64,000 nucleotides of DNA. Source: Gigaspora margarita (Eukaryota > Glomeromycota > Glomeromycetes > Diversisporales > Gigasporaceae). The stretch covers positions 59,822 through 123,821 of the forward strand of contig WTPW01001110.1 of assembly GCA_009809945.1 (NCBI GenBank). The letters are read 5' to 3'. Positions 44,741-56,996 of the stretch are shown in pieces (the first letter of the stretch is position 1; each line of letters begins with the position of its first letter). The translations under genes and the position numbers were made by a program. The notes beneath the pieces are model-generated. The model was not told where the DNA came from. It did no database searches and saw only the letters and a program-made list of their open reading frames with translations.

Positions 44741-46680
44741 ACTTTTTTTTTCAAAATAATTTTAAAAAATTATACAAGTTTAATAAACTAAAAAAAAAAC
44801 TTTCAAGCTAATACAAAATTAGTAAACTACGTAATCTAATTAGAATAAGAAGATTAACGATATATTAGAATTATACTAGTTTCAAAAAGTATAAAATATT
44901 AAATGTATTATATTAATAGTACGTAATTATTTTATTGGTGTTTTTTAATAAAAATAATTATAATGATCTGGGATTAGCTTAATGGTGATCGGGATTAGCA
45001 AAACAATCCCCTTAGATCTAGATCACGGAGGATTATTATTATTAATAAACTACCCAACTAAAAAGAGTATAGAATTAAAAATTAATTCAAACATTGAAGA
45101 AATAATGAGCTAATACAAAAATATATAAAATTTTCAGGACCTAATTGAAGAGCAGTCCGTTAAAGAACTTAAAGAATCATTTGTATGAATTCACATGCAG
45201 AATAATAATTGAAGTAAAGAAAAGGTTGGACTTTTTTTTTTTTGTTATAATATTAACAATGTACTAACAATATACTAATATTGATAGAAGTTTCATTTAA
45301 AGAAATTAATAACCAACCTATATTGATATCGATATCAATATAATGTACGTATGTACTGTACGTACGTACGTACGTAGCTAGTTGTTTATGTAACACTTTA
45401 TATAGATAATAAAAAAAAAAACCCAAAAAAGGATATTAATAGTAACTCACGGAGCTTTCTTAATTTGACATAGATAGTCAAGGGTAAGTCCAAGAGTAAT
45501 AATTAAAAATTATATACTAATACCGAAAATTTTCAAATAAGAAAATTTCTGTGTCAAGTTCACATGATAAGAAACAGTGAATAACACAAAGATTTGCGAT
45601 CAAATATATTATGATAACGATAACGATAATAATTATATATTTATTATTATTATTATATATATATACAAGATAGCATTATACAATATTTTCACGCGATAAC
45701 CAGCAGAATCAACACAGACTACATTTCAAAATCACGCAAATTTAATAACAAAATTAAATCCGAAATTATTATATTCAAAATTAAATTCCAAAATAAATTC
45801 ATTATTATTATTAAATAATAAATTTAATATTATCGTTATTATTAAATAATAAATTCAATATTATTATTATTATTATTAAATAATAAATTCAAAATTAAAA
45901 TCAACAATCAAAATAACGATATAATCATATATTCAAAATATCGATATATTTGATAGACAAAGGATCATAAAAAAACTTTATGCCAATTCCATCATTTTTG
46001 ATGAAAAAAAAGCGGTCACATGCATGGATTATATTATGCAGTATGTCCACGTGCATCACAATTAAACTATTTTCAAATATTGTTTCTTTATCATACCTTT
46101 CCTTTGTACTCTTTATTGCATGATATAATTACGAATTAAATAAAAAAAAAAATCAAAAGGCGCAAGAATGGACAGATTACAAACTTTATTATTTCAGAAC
46201 ATATTAAAAAAAAAATTTTTTTTTATTTTCAGAATTAGTCGAATTTTTAACGTTTAACCAATTTATAGGTACACTGATCTATAATTACAGTATATACTCA
46301 GTATGTATAGGTTAGAAAATATACATTGAAAAAAAATTTTAATATTTATTACGTAATCAGATGGCCTCTGTTATTTATATACCAATTAAGATATATTTTT
46401 CATTTTTAATTAATTATTGTTTTTAGGATGCTTTCTTTCTATTGTAATAAGTTATATATATAATAATAATAATAAGTTATATATATATATATTTATATAT
46501 TTATAATTATATATATCTTTTTTGATTTTAAAAAATAAGAATTCTTCGTGTGCACGTGTTATATAATTTAATAGTGTGAACTGTAAAAGAATTTGTATTA
46601 CATGGGTCCGTGATACATACGTAGTGTACTGTACGGACATTACCCTTTGCATTGGTAATAGGAGATAAAGCGCGGAATTG
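44741..46680. other. AT-rich intergenic DNA of the CpG-retaining island
   Basis: No gene recognised. Includes a short TACG tract at 45,345-45,379, ATTATTATT runs near 45,800-45,890, and simple AT repeats near 46,450-46,510. The 66- and 67-codon minus frames at 46.45-46.84 kb are driven by microsatellite sequence. Confidence 0.5.
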
Positions 46681-46692
46681 AAACCGAGTTAA

Positions 46693-46815
46693 AATACGTA
46701 TACGTACGTACGCACCTACGTACGTACGTATACGTAGGTAGGTAGGTACCTACGTACTTCGTAGTATGTACGTACGTACGTATGTACGTATGTAGGTATG
46801 TATTGTACGTAATCA
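46693..46815. repeat. Imperfect (TACG)n / (TAGG)n microsatellite
   Basis: Alternating TACGTACG, TAGGTAGG and TATGTACG units over about 120 bp. CG is conserved in this tract. A shorter tract of the same motif is at 45,345-45,379 and short ones near 54,640. Confidence 0.9.
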
Positions 46816-47159
46816 TACGTCGGCTGTATGTAAAAGTATGCAAAAGTTTAAAGTTTACAATTACAAATCATTAATTAGAAATAAAGCTTAGCTAAAATTA
46901 TCTAGACTCAAAAATAACTTGAATAAAAATAAGAATTACGCCATTAGTATTTTCGTATTTACTTCTCAATTTTTAGTGAACAGGCTGAAACATTTTACAA
47001 AAATGTTATTGAGATAATCAAATTATTATGTTTATTTAAAAAAAAGCACGATATACTTGTATTTCTTGATTAGTAAACTTTGAGAAACATTCATTTACAT
47101 AATACATTTTTCAAGAAGAAAATTGAATGTTCTTAATCTTCATATCTGTTGTTATACGT

Positions 47160-47280
47160 TACTCTATGTAATACTCCATGTAATACTCCATGTAATACTC
47201 TATGTAATACTCCATGTAAATACTCCATGTAATACTCCATGTAATACTCCATGTAATACTTTATGTAAATAATATATACT
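47160..47280 (+). repeat. 12-bp minisatellite TACTCCATGTAA
   Basis: About nine consecutive units of TACTCCATGTAA, some with TCTATG or TTTATG variants and one with an extra A. Confidence 0.92.
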
Positions 47281-49020
47281 ATTTATACTATCGTTTTATT
47301 CGTGTTACTAAAAACAACTCATATTGTACGATTTTTCATGCTCCATTAAAACGCGTATTTGGATTTAATGTTTTTGAAAATCCTTTTCATCACACAAATA
47401 AAAAATTGCAAAAAAATTATTTGAGAAATTTTCGTTTAAAAAAATAGTTCTTAGAAAATTCTCACGTGGATAAGTTTATTAATCCTATGCTACACAAAAT
47501 TCGTAATTCGTGAAATTAAAGGGTGAACGATTTTTAATTTTGGAAATTTGAATTAATAAAAATTGACTTATCAAATTGATTTTTTTTTGCACGTGAACGA
47601 TTAAAAAACTCATTTATGTCAATAAATATATTATATATATTATACTGTATATGTATCCTTATATGTTTTTTAATAATAAAGACTCAAAAAAGGTTTAATA
47701 TTTTAATATTAATAAAATTAAAACATCTACAGAAAAACATATACAAAGATAAATATATATTAAAATAATAAATTTAAGGTCTTGCTTTAACGAAAAAAAA
47801 CCGTACATACATAAACTATTTAGGTTCATAGAGACACCCAGTGTGCATTTATTTGTTGCATTCTTCCGTAATCTGACATAAATTATGCTGTATGTAATTC
47901 GTGAGTATTTTTGTACATAATCAGATTACATCCTTGAAATATTTATATCTATGGGACTGGTATTTAAAGTTTTTTTCTTTTTTTTTTAATTCGAATTACC
48001 ACTCGTAATTATTATTCGTAATTAATAATAATAATGATAATAATAATAATATTTCGTAATTGTTATAATTATTAAAAAAAAATATATATATATAGATATA
48101 TATATCGTTTTATTTAATTTAGTTTCTTTTTTTTTTTTTATTCTGCACTCCTTTAATTTTTTGCATGGTTAAATAACGAGAATTAATTTGTTTGTTTTGA
48201 AAAATAATCACGTGAACAAACCAAGAAAGTATATAAATACCTATCTTTTATAAATTATTATATCTTTAGATAAATTATATCGTTATCTTTATAAATTATC
48301 CTAAATAAGTTATCAGTTATCTGTTACACGAAAATTAGTTGAACCCGGAATACGTACTTATGTACCAACAAATTTACTGGATTACATTTAAATATTTGAA
48401 ATATATATATATATATATATTTATATAAATATATAATATCAGATATATATAAATAAATATATTTATATATATATATAATATATAAAATATATATAAATAT
48501 ATATAAATATATATATATATATATAATATATATATTACAATTTCCTAATTATTTCATTATATTATTACACCCAAGCCCCATTTCTAATTAAACGTAAGTA
48601 CGCACATCAATCAGAGACAATGGTCATGAGAATAGTGAAACGAGTTAACTTAAAATATATTTGATAGTAAACCAAAATGGTGAATACATGGTTTGACAGT
48701 TGTGATCGAGTATAAAGTGATTGGTTTACCATACTTTATGTAACATGCAATTTGGCAATGCACTAAAGTCTAACAGACATCCGATTTTCCATTTCTCAAC
48801 CGCCGACTGTGTACATGCATGAATCATTAGAATCCATGTTTATACTCTTCAATATATTTCAATATATTTCAATATAATTCAAATAATAATTCAAGGTATT
48901 GGTGCTTATGAAAGGAAAAATTCAAACAAAGAATATTCAAGTTGTTTGGTGATCATCTTATGATTTCTAAATCAAGTTGTATTTACGATGAATTTTACTT
49001 TTAGTATAATTTTTTTAGTA
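47281..49020. other. Upstream intergenic DNA with an (AT)n tract
   Basis: A TATA-rich microsatellite fills about 48,400-48,540. No gene is recognised. Short frames are not supported. Confidence 0.5.
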
Positions 49021-49021
49021 T

Positions 49022-49026
<5 letters not shown>

Positions 49027-49094
<68 letters not shown>
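49027..49094. repeat. Poly(T) tract, about 68 bp
   Basis: Uninterrupted T run. The Lys-rich minus-strand frame across it is an artefact. The length may be unreliable in assembly. Confidence 0.97.
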
Positions 49095-49162
49095 CATTAT
49101 GATTTTTCGTTTTTCCAAATTCTTTTTTAGTCCTTTTTTAATTTTTTTTTTTTTGGACGTCC

Positions 49163-49575
49163 ATGCAAAATTTAAATTCACTCTCTCTAAAAGGTGAATT
49201 TTATTTTTTCATGAGGAAGATGAATTTGTTGTATTCGAATAGGAACTAATTGTGAATGCGTTGTTATCGATTTCCATTTCTGGGCTCTTCTTTTGGTCGT
49301 AATAATATCTTGAATTCACTTGGTCGTACCTCTCTCTCTTTTTTTTTTCTCTATTTTTTTGTTTTTTTTTATCTCATCTTTGCCTAATTCATAATTTCTC
49401 TGGTCGCAATTCATTCATAATTCTTTCATTTCATTCATATAAAAAAAAAAAAAAAAAATTCATTTATATATAAAATATTTATAATATTTATAAAAAAATA
49501 TATATATATATATATTTATAGTTTTCACTCTCTATCATTTTGACATTTATATATTTAATTTATATAGATTTTGTG
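49163..49575 (+). promoter_or_regulatory. Probable 5' region of the seven-TM gene
   Basis: Contains pyrimidine-rich tracts (ACCTCTCTCTCTTTTTTTTT near 49,330), common before fungal start sites, plus a (TA)n stretch near 49,500. A stop codon at 49,519 is in frame with the proposed ATG. I cannot exclude an upstream exon ending at an unseen donor, since TTTATATAG at 49,559-49,567 could act as an acceptor. No TATA box is assigned. Confidence 0.35.
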
Positions 49576-52504
49576 ATGGTTCGACTGATAAATCAATATA
49601 CCGTAGTATGTAAAAATAAAGTACCTTGTTCGTGTGATTTTCGAGTCAATATTCATGATTGCCCAGAACAAACTTTTCTTGTGACTGCGAATTGGATATT
49701 AATACCCTATTGTACTATACTGGGAATAACGGCCATAATATGTTTATATAATTTGATCTTGATTAAAGATCAACCGTTCTTTTTGCCTCCAAGACGTGAT
49801 CGTGGATTCTTGAGACCTCGTCCTCAACATATTTATCACAGTATATCTTTAATATATTGTCCTTGTAAGTATTTTGTTTAAAATTTGTTATTTAAAATTA
49901 TCATTGATATCTTGATATTGTTTGATCTATTAAAATATATAAAATATATAATGTGAAATTTTTTTTGTAGTTCAAGTATTGCATTCAATCTTTTTATTAA
50001 TGGATTTATATCCTAATTTACTTTGGGCTGAAAGTATGTTTTATCATAAAATACATGAATATATAATAATATTTAAAATTTATAAAAATTTATTAAATTA
50101 TTTATTATGATTTTTTTTTTCATAATCTTTCTTTATCAATCTTTATCAAATCTTTATTAATCTTTATGATCATATGATCATAGTTGGTCAGGCCTTACCG
50201 AAATCGCTCACTGCAGTATTCGCAATACTTTATCCATTAAGTATAGGTAATCATGAATTTATAACATTTTATAAAATTTATAAAATTTATAAAATTTATA
50301 ACATTTATAAAATTTTATAGCATTTATAACATTTTATAGCATTTATAACATTTATATTTACGTTATTTTTTATCTAATCTATTATTATTATATAAATATA
50401 TTATTTTTTTTTAAAAAAAAAAGTGATGTCAACAACATCATTAGAAATAAGAACAAATCAAAATCAATTATCACGTTCTTCACCTATATCACCAGCACTT
50501 TCTGATATGTCAAGAGTACGTCAAGGTGTTTTAATAGACACTGCATGTATAATAATAGCTTTATTATCATTGACATTGTTTATAACGTTAGCTGGATTAA
50601 CTGGATATTACGCTGATATTGAAGATTATGATACTGCAAATCAATTTTTTACTTCTCAAAATCTTACTTGGCTCGTATGGGGTTCTTTTTATATGATTAT
50701 TATGTTATATCTTTGGATTAGATTTATTGGTGTTGCTTGGGATAATATGTCGGATTTGGATCGTTCTCATACAATTAAAAGTCCTGAACTTCAAATTAAA
50801 TTGGATCAACTTAAATGTGGATGTAGAAATGTATGTATATATCTATATATTATTTATATTTATTTATATATATATATTTATTTTATATTTATTTTTATTT
50901 TTATATATATATTTATTTCGATTATTTATTTATCGGTAATCTCTTGATATATTTATATTTTTTTTTGTCAGTTATCTATTCCTGTAGTTGGTCAAGTTAT
51001 CACGGCATTAATTTATCTACCAGCATTTCTATTCTATGGATTGTACTATCGAAGTGATTCAATCTTTAATTTTAACGTTAATATTTTGTATATGTGCATT
51101 TGGGATTTTTTCATTCCTGTCATTATACATATTACTCAATGGATCATGATTAGCAAGTATGTTCATTTATCATCTCTTTAAATATTTATAATATTTATAA
51201 TATTTATAATAATAATTATAATAATAATTATAATAATCATTATAATATTTATTAATATTATTTATAATATTTATAATAATATTTATAATATTTATAATCT
51301 CAAATAATTTAATATAATTTAATATAATCTAATATAATCTAATATAATCTAATATAATCTTTATACTGTAACATTATAATATTATTATAGTTTATTAAAA
51401 ACGCCAGGAGCGTGTGCACCACTTTCATCAACAAAGTCAATGATAAAAGATACCGATCGAGACAATAATTCTGATCAAAATAATCAATCTAATGATCGAA
51501 ATCACGAAGAAGAAGCTACTGATAATGATATAATAAGTGAATATGATGAAAAATTAAATGATGAAGATTTGATAAATTTTATAAAACCAAATTATCAAAA
51601 TTTATTTGGAAAAAATTCTATTGTTACAAAATACGATGATCAATTTATTCCAAGTCCTTATCCTTCAAATTTTAAAGATAATGATAATAATTCAATAATT
51701 GGTACTAGTTCTGTTCCATTTATTAACACAAATATTACTATAACAAATGATCCTTTAAAAAATATTCCTCAACATTTTCGTAGACAATCTGATTCTTCAA
51801 TAATTAAACAACAAAAACGTTCTCATTCTTCTTCTCCTATTTTTTTAAGAAATTTAAATGATTCTCCAAAATATTCTGATGAAACTTTTCATCAAGAAAT
51901 GGTTATTGAAAATCCTTTATCTCCTACATCAACAATTGCAACTACTATTTTTGATAGAAGACGTAGTAAATTTACTTCAACAACAACTTCTTCTGATTCT
52001 ATAACTTTGTCTTCTCCTACTACTCTTTATAATAATGATATTAATAGTAATAGTAACAACAATAACAATAACAATAACAATAATAATTTTAGTAGTAATA
52101 ATAATAATAATAATAGTAATAATAATAATAATAATAATGACAATGATAGTCAATTTATTGAAAACGAAAACATTCATCGTCGTCAATTTCATCATAGTTA
52201 TAGTTATAGTTATAGTAATAGTACTCCTTCTGTACCTCGTTCTTATTTTCTTCATAATAGGAGTAATAGTGGTGGTGAAGTTAATATAGGAAGAAACAAT
52301 ATCAATAGATTTAATGAAGGTTCTGCTTCTTTACCTACAACTCCTACTATTGGTAATGTTGGTAATGTTAATGGGAATCAACAAAATAATAATCTTCATA
52401 ATACTAGTGTAAGAAATCAACAATTGAAAGAATGGTTATTGAAAAAACCTAGTCCTGCTATTCCTAGACCTCAAAGACTTGATAGTTATAGGGAAAGTAT
52501 ATGA
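49576..52504 (+). CDS. Putative seven-transmembrane protein with long Asn/Ser-rich tail, six exons
   Basis: Proposed exons: 49576-49864, 49971-50033, 50184-50246, 50424-50830, 50972-51156 and 51391-52504. All introns (106, 150, 177, 141 and 234 bp) are GT-AG, with donors such as GTAAGT and GTATGT. Joined, they give one frame of 706 residues. Hydrophobic segments lie at about residues 35-63, 88-110, 121-141, 174-200, 220-243, 276-300 and 309-334, so seven membrane helices. A Cys-rich N-terminus (C12, C18, C20, C29) comes before the first. The roughly 370-residue C-terminal tail is Ser/Asn-rich with a poly-Asn run, low in structure and presumably cytoplasmic. The layout resembles a G-protein-coupled receptor, but I recognise no family motif, so ligand and function are unknown. 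The start is the first ATG after an in-frame stop; a missing 5' exon is possible. Confidence 0.85.
51183..51385 (+). repeat. Simple repeats inside intron 5 (TAATATTTA and CTAATATAAT)
   Basis: AATATTTAT units are followed by about six copies of CTAATATAAT. This repeat growth explains why intron 5 is the longest of the gene. Confidence 0.85.
52044..52142 (+). repeat. Poly-Asn codon tract in exon 6
   Basis: AAT/AAC codons, with a few AGT and one TTT, encode a stretch of about 30 mostly Asn residues in the tail. The mix of AAT and AAC suggests selection or age rather than recent pure slippage. Overlapping frames of Ile/Val/Thr composition are shadows. Confidence 0.9.
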
Positions 52505-53720
52505 AAATTCCCGATTCAATTTATTTTCAATTCAATTTATTTCAATTCAATTTATTTTTCATTGGATTTGATTATTCATTTTATTTCGATTTATTCATAT
52601 TCATTTGTTTTATTTGATTTATTTTGATTTATTTGATGATTATATACACAACGAACATTTACAAAATCTTATAGATACAATATATATCGTTGTCTTTTTT
52701 TTTCTTCTTCTTCTTCTTCCTCTATCTTTCTTTCTTTTTCTCTCTTTTTTTTTATTCTCTTTGTAAATTAGATTTAAAAAAACTTTTCATTTTTACACAT
52801 TTTTTTTTTACATACATGTACTATAGTTTTTTTTTTTTTTTNACTCAAACCTTTATTCAAAAAAAATCAAAAAAAATTTTTTTTTTTTTTGAAATGGTTG
52901 TACCATTTCTTTTTTTTTAAAAGAAAAAATTATATTTGGTTTGTATTGTATTTTATTTAATATCTTTGAAAGATTTTACATTAAAACGAAGCTCATGTTT
53001 AAAAAACAAAAAATATTGGGTATATATAATAATAATATTATTTTCATAATTATTATTAATGATTAATTGAAAAAAAAAACGCGTCTTCGTAATAGTAATA
53101 ATTGCGTCACGCGAAATCTTAACAATTAAGTCACGCGCTTTTAATTTTCGATTTTCAATACAATACGTTACGTATCACTAATTAATACCAAATGAAAATC
53201 AGTAATTTTATTAAAAAATAATTTATTAACTGTTTACGTAATAAGTATTTAACCTTTTAAATACTTAATTTAATAAATTTAATAAATTTGTTTTGTTTTT
53301 TTTTATAATTGAATTAACGTTTGAATTAAACAAAAAGGGGATTATTATAATATTAAAATTTCAATGAAAATTAAATAGTTTATAAAGTATGTATTAAGTT
53401 ATTATTAATAATAAAATTATTCTTTATACTCAATAATTATAAAGGCATCATTAATGGTAAATTATTCGTGAATTTGAATAATTATTAATTTAATAATAAT
53501 AAATAAATGTTTCATACTTACTATCTATAGTAAGTTTACTAAATTAAGTATGGTAATCAAACAAATAATAACTGATCATAATTAATTATATATGTATATA
53601 TAGTAATATTCATAATTCATATAATATATAAGTTATATATCAAATATATATATGTCGATTAACTTACCATTATGTTTTAAGACGTGGTCCTGGTCTGACT
53701 GACCTGGACCTTGGAGTTTT
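52505..53720. other. 3' flank of the seven-TM gene
   Basis: T- and TC-rich (TTCTTCTTCTTCTTCC near 52,703), with poly(T) and poly(A) runs and one ambiguous base at 52,842. No AATAAA signal is obvious in the first 150 bp. Near 53,080-53,135 the words ACGCGT, GTCACGCG and GTCACGCGC cluster. ACGCGT is the fungal MBF-type site, but no gene start follows that I can recognise. Confidence 0.45.
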
Positions 53721-53721
53721 A

Positions 53722-53990
53722 GTAACTACCCCAGTATGACCATTAAAGATCGTTGTAAAATGCACCAATTAGATCTTTTCTAACTATCGATTCTATATGA
53801 AACCGCCTACTGCGCGCTAACAAAAAATATTTCCCGCCTTTATTTCGGTCATAACTTTAACCCTAACATAAGGTTTTATTAATTTAAAATTTTTTTAAAT
53901 ATTCGATTGTTTTAATTACAGAATTGGTGTAGATCATCTGATTGGTGCATTTGTGACGATCTTTCATGGTCTTATCTTACTGGGGTAGCT
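53722..53990. mobile_element. Foldback element, 269 bp, TAACTACCCCAGTA arms
   Basis: The left arm TAACTACCCCAGTATGACCA extends through AAAGATCGT and TGCACCAATTAGATC; the mirror ends CTTACTGGGGTAGCT. The arms are about 65 bp with several mismatches, and the loop of about 130 bp contains GCGCGC-type words. Confidence 0.75.
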
Positions 53991-55110
53991 GAGCTTTATT
54001 AAGCTTATTGTATAAAGGACCGGATCTTAAAAGACTTAAGAGTATTTACTGAATTAGAACTAAAAACTGATTTTATCGGTAGATCACGTAAATAACATCC
54101 AATCAATTTCAAAAAAAAAGAACAATTGATTTAATTGATAATCCATTTCCAAATGAGTGTGCCATGCATAATAAAGTGACGCACTTTACTATATAAAATT
54201 GTTAAGCCGCCACAAATGCCATTTCATGCAAACAATAAGTTTGTTTTACATATAGTCGGCAAAAATTGGTTTAATTTATATCTCGGCATTTACTAAACCG
54301 ATTTTAAATGATATTTATACAATTAAGATCCAGAAAATCATACTCTATTACTTTACTTAGAAATCAAAAGAAAAAGTATAGAAAAATAAAAACTTCGCCT
54401 TTGTGGTGATGTTGTTATAGCAAGACTTACTATATATGGTTATGTATTATATTCTCATTCGGAAACGGTTTATCAATTAATAGATTTCGTTTTTTTTTAA
54501 GTACGGAAGTTTCGATATACAAGCATTATCAAGTTAAAACCTGAAAACAAAATTTTTACCGTACCGTACCGGACTTAAACTTGGTAACTGAAACATATTA
54601 CCGTATTAAGTTCTCTAATCAAAAAAATCCACCAATCGTACGTACGTACAATGATTTAATATTACGTAATATCAATTTTTCATAAAGTCGGTAAAGACAT
54701 GTGATGTACGTTTAATCTATCTATCAGTACTCATGTCTATACAGTAAAATTCGCACGAAAAAAAAAATTATTTTTTAGTATTAACTAGAATGTAGATGAC
54801 AAGAAATTCGATTGTTTTTTTTTTAAAAAAAAAAGATCTATAACAGATAATGTTCAAAATTCGATGTCATTTGAGAATAATTTTTGAGAACGTATGCTAT
54901 TAAAATAAATTCTTTTATTTACATTCCAAATAAATATTTAATATTGTTCTAAAAAAAAAAAAAGAAATTCTAAAATATTAAAAAACGCCAGGAAAAAAGT
55001 ATACGTGATTTCTAATTTTAAGATAATATATCAATTTTTCATTTACTGTTATGTTTTTAATTACCGTTACACATTTTATAAATATATAATGTTTCTATTT
55101 CTTTAAGGGA
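53991..55110. other. Intergenic DNA of the CpG-retaining island
   Basis: No gene recognised. Contains ACCGTACCGTACCGG near 54,560 and CGTACGTACG near 54,640. No tRNA seen. Confidence 0.45.
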
Positions 55111-55200
55111 TTAAATTCGGATCCTACTTTTGTGTATCCGAATGATAATCTGAATCTGGATAAATCCGGATTCAATTATTGAAATCCGGATTCTATATAC
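55111..55200. repeat. Cluster of ATCCGGAT-type palindromes
   Basis: ATTCGGATCC, GTATCCGAAT, AATCCGGATT and AAATCCGGATTC lie within 85 bp. It resembles the internal arrays of the TAGNG hAT-like elements, but no termini are visible. Confidence 0.55.
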
Positions 55201-55372
55201 TAGAGAGATGGTTTACTCAGTACATTTTATGAATTTGCTGTTTTATTTGAAATATATTAAATTTGAATAATTTATTTCAAACATCAAATAAATTGTTTGC
55301 TGTAAAAATTACCAACATTGAACATAATACTTATTGATTAAATCAAGATTATACAAAACATGATCTGTTGAA

Positions 55373-55524
55373 TAGTAATGTTGCCCAAACTATTTGGGAT
55401 GTCCCAAACTACGTAATGAATCATATCACATTAGAAATTTGCTTATTGTTATTGCTGAAACTGTGTGATGTTATTCATCAAATAGCTTGAGACATCCCAA
55501 ATAGTTTAGGCAACATCGCTACTA
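55373..55524. mobile_element. TA-flanked foldback MITE, 148 bp
   Basis: TA at both borders. Ends GTAATGTTGCC and GGCAACATCGCTAC. Arms share AAACTATTTGGGATGTC and GACATCCCAAATAGTTT. This is a mariner-type MITE. Confidence 0.78.
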
Positions 55525-56980
55525 GAATGTGAGTAGCACACTATGTATTTCAAATTTGTTATATTAGTTAACCCAATTTGAATAAGAGACTAAATGAAAA
55601 TGATCTATTGATTGAATCAGTATATGTAAGAAATAAGTGAGAGATACTGATTAATAAATGATTATTGTATTCAAAGTAAATCAACTTGAATAAGAAACGA
55701 CTCAAGAAATAACTTATTGAGTAAATCAGTGAAATAAAAAGAAATTAATGAGTAACTGAATTAGCACAGATAAGATTATTAATAAATTATCAATAAAAAG
55801 TAAACTTATGATTTAATTAGTACGAATAAGAAGATAAATTGATTATTTCAAATATTTCAATCATAATACTTATTATTTAAATCAACCTGGATAAGAAACT
55901 AAATGAAAAGTAATAAATTGGCACTGTAATATTATTTAAATGCTTTGACTAAACAATTATTACTTACTGGATAAATTAATATAGAATAATTTAAATCATT
56001 TATTTTAATCGATAATTGTTATACTTATAACTTAATTAGTGAGAATAAATAATAAATTAAAGGTAATTAATTCAAATATTCTAATGATAATGTTGTATTC
56101 ACTAGTTAAATCACATAAATATGAAGCTAAACAATAATTTATCAACTAAATTAGCTTTCTAATAATATATTTTAATCAATAAATAATTATTATATTCGTA
56201 TTTATTAAAGAGAATATAATATATTTATTATTAGTTGCTAGTCAAATTAACAATTACATAAAGATATTTAGAATTATGATCCAAATAATTCTTATTCTTA
56301 ATTTATATATAATACAGATCTATTTAGTTAAATTTAACAGATATAAATATCCATAATCAATCCAAATTATTATATTTATTAGATTAATAGATTAGCACTA
56401 TATATTGCATTATCTTTGACTTTTAAATTTTGTATTATATAATATGTTAATTTTGTTTATATAATAATAATTTGTAAAATTATTTATAATTAGAAAATCT
56501 TTTTAAAAATATTACTATCCCAAAAATCTTTGATAGTAATTTTGATTTAAAGAACAAAAAATTGTTTATAAAGATTCTTTATAAAAATTTATATTATATA
56601 ATAAAAAATAATAATTGTAAACTTTACTCTAAAGACGATAAAGTATTAACAAAGTTCTTTTTATAAATACTACTTTAGCTTTTTTAAATTTTAAAGATAA
56701 TTAGCTTGGTACAAAAAGAAAAAAATAATTTAGTAACTTTATTTAAAAAATACTAAAAAAATCAAACCCAGTATATTTTTTGCTAGTTTAAAATGCCAGC
56801 TTATAACTTATATCTAGATATATAATTTACAGAAACTAACCAATTTTTTTTATTAATTTTTTATTATAATCTTAAAGATTATAATAAAATTATCAAACTT
56901 ATATTTTATAATAATTTTAATAATTTTACAATAATTTTATATTAATTTTATCTTATAACAATTTTAAAATAATCTTAAAA
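55525..56980. other. AT-rich intergenic DNA
   Basis: Degenerate AAATCA/GAATAAG units (CAGTATATGTAAGAAATAAG, ATCAACTTGAATAAGAAAC) recur between 55,600 and 56,150. No coding frame. Confidence 0.45.
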
Positions 56981-56982
56981 CT

Positions 56983-56995
56983 ATTTTAAAATAAT
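56983..56995. repeat. TSD of the 57 kb SINE
   Basis: ATTTTAAAATAAT recurs at 57518-57530. The surrounding DNA is full of similar words, so support is moderate. Confidence 0.6.
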
Positions 56996-56996
56996 T

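Larger units (their letters stand above)
43740..55200. other. CpG-retaining, transposon-poor island around the gene
   Basis: From about 43,745 the sequence keeps many CG dinucleotides (for example TACGTACG runs, CACGTG, GTCACGCG), whereas older repeats on both sides have almost none. Long-terminal or hAT-type elements are scarce; foldback MITEs at 43.9 and 53.7 kb are present. The only intact gene lies inside. Boundaries are by eye. Confidence 0.6.

Noticed and set aside
44960..45035. tRNA-like segment (TAGCTTAATGG and GATCTAGATCAC)
   Set aside because: No cloverleaf with a plausible anticodon arm can be drawn; resemblance is limited to an A-box-like word.
47160..47280. CRISPR-like array
   Set aside because: Twelve-bp units without spacers; a simple minisatellite in eukaryotic DNA.
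48972..49181. Lys-rich minus-strand frame
   Set aside because: It is the translation of the poly(T) tract read backward.
50727..51057. Additional plus frames across introns 4 and exon 5
   Set aside because: They read through intron 4 and out-of-frame exon sequence; the GT-AG model explains the region.
51977..52289. Ile/Val/Thr-rich frames over exon 6
   Set aside because: They are frame shadows of the Asn/Ser codon tracts in the real gene.
53080..53135. Promoter of a second gene based on ACGCGT and GTCACGCG words
   Set aside because: No coding frame or exon could be followed on either strand; kept only as a remark in the flank entry.
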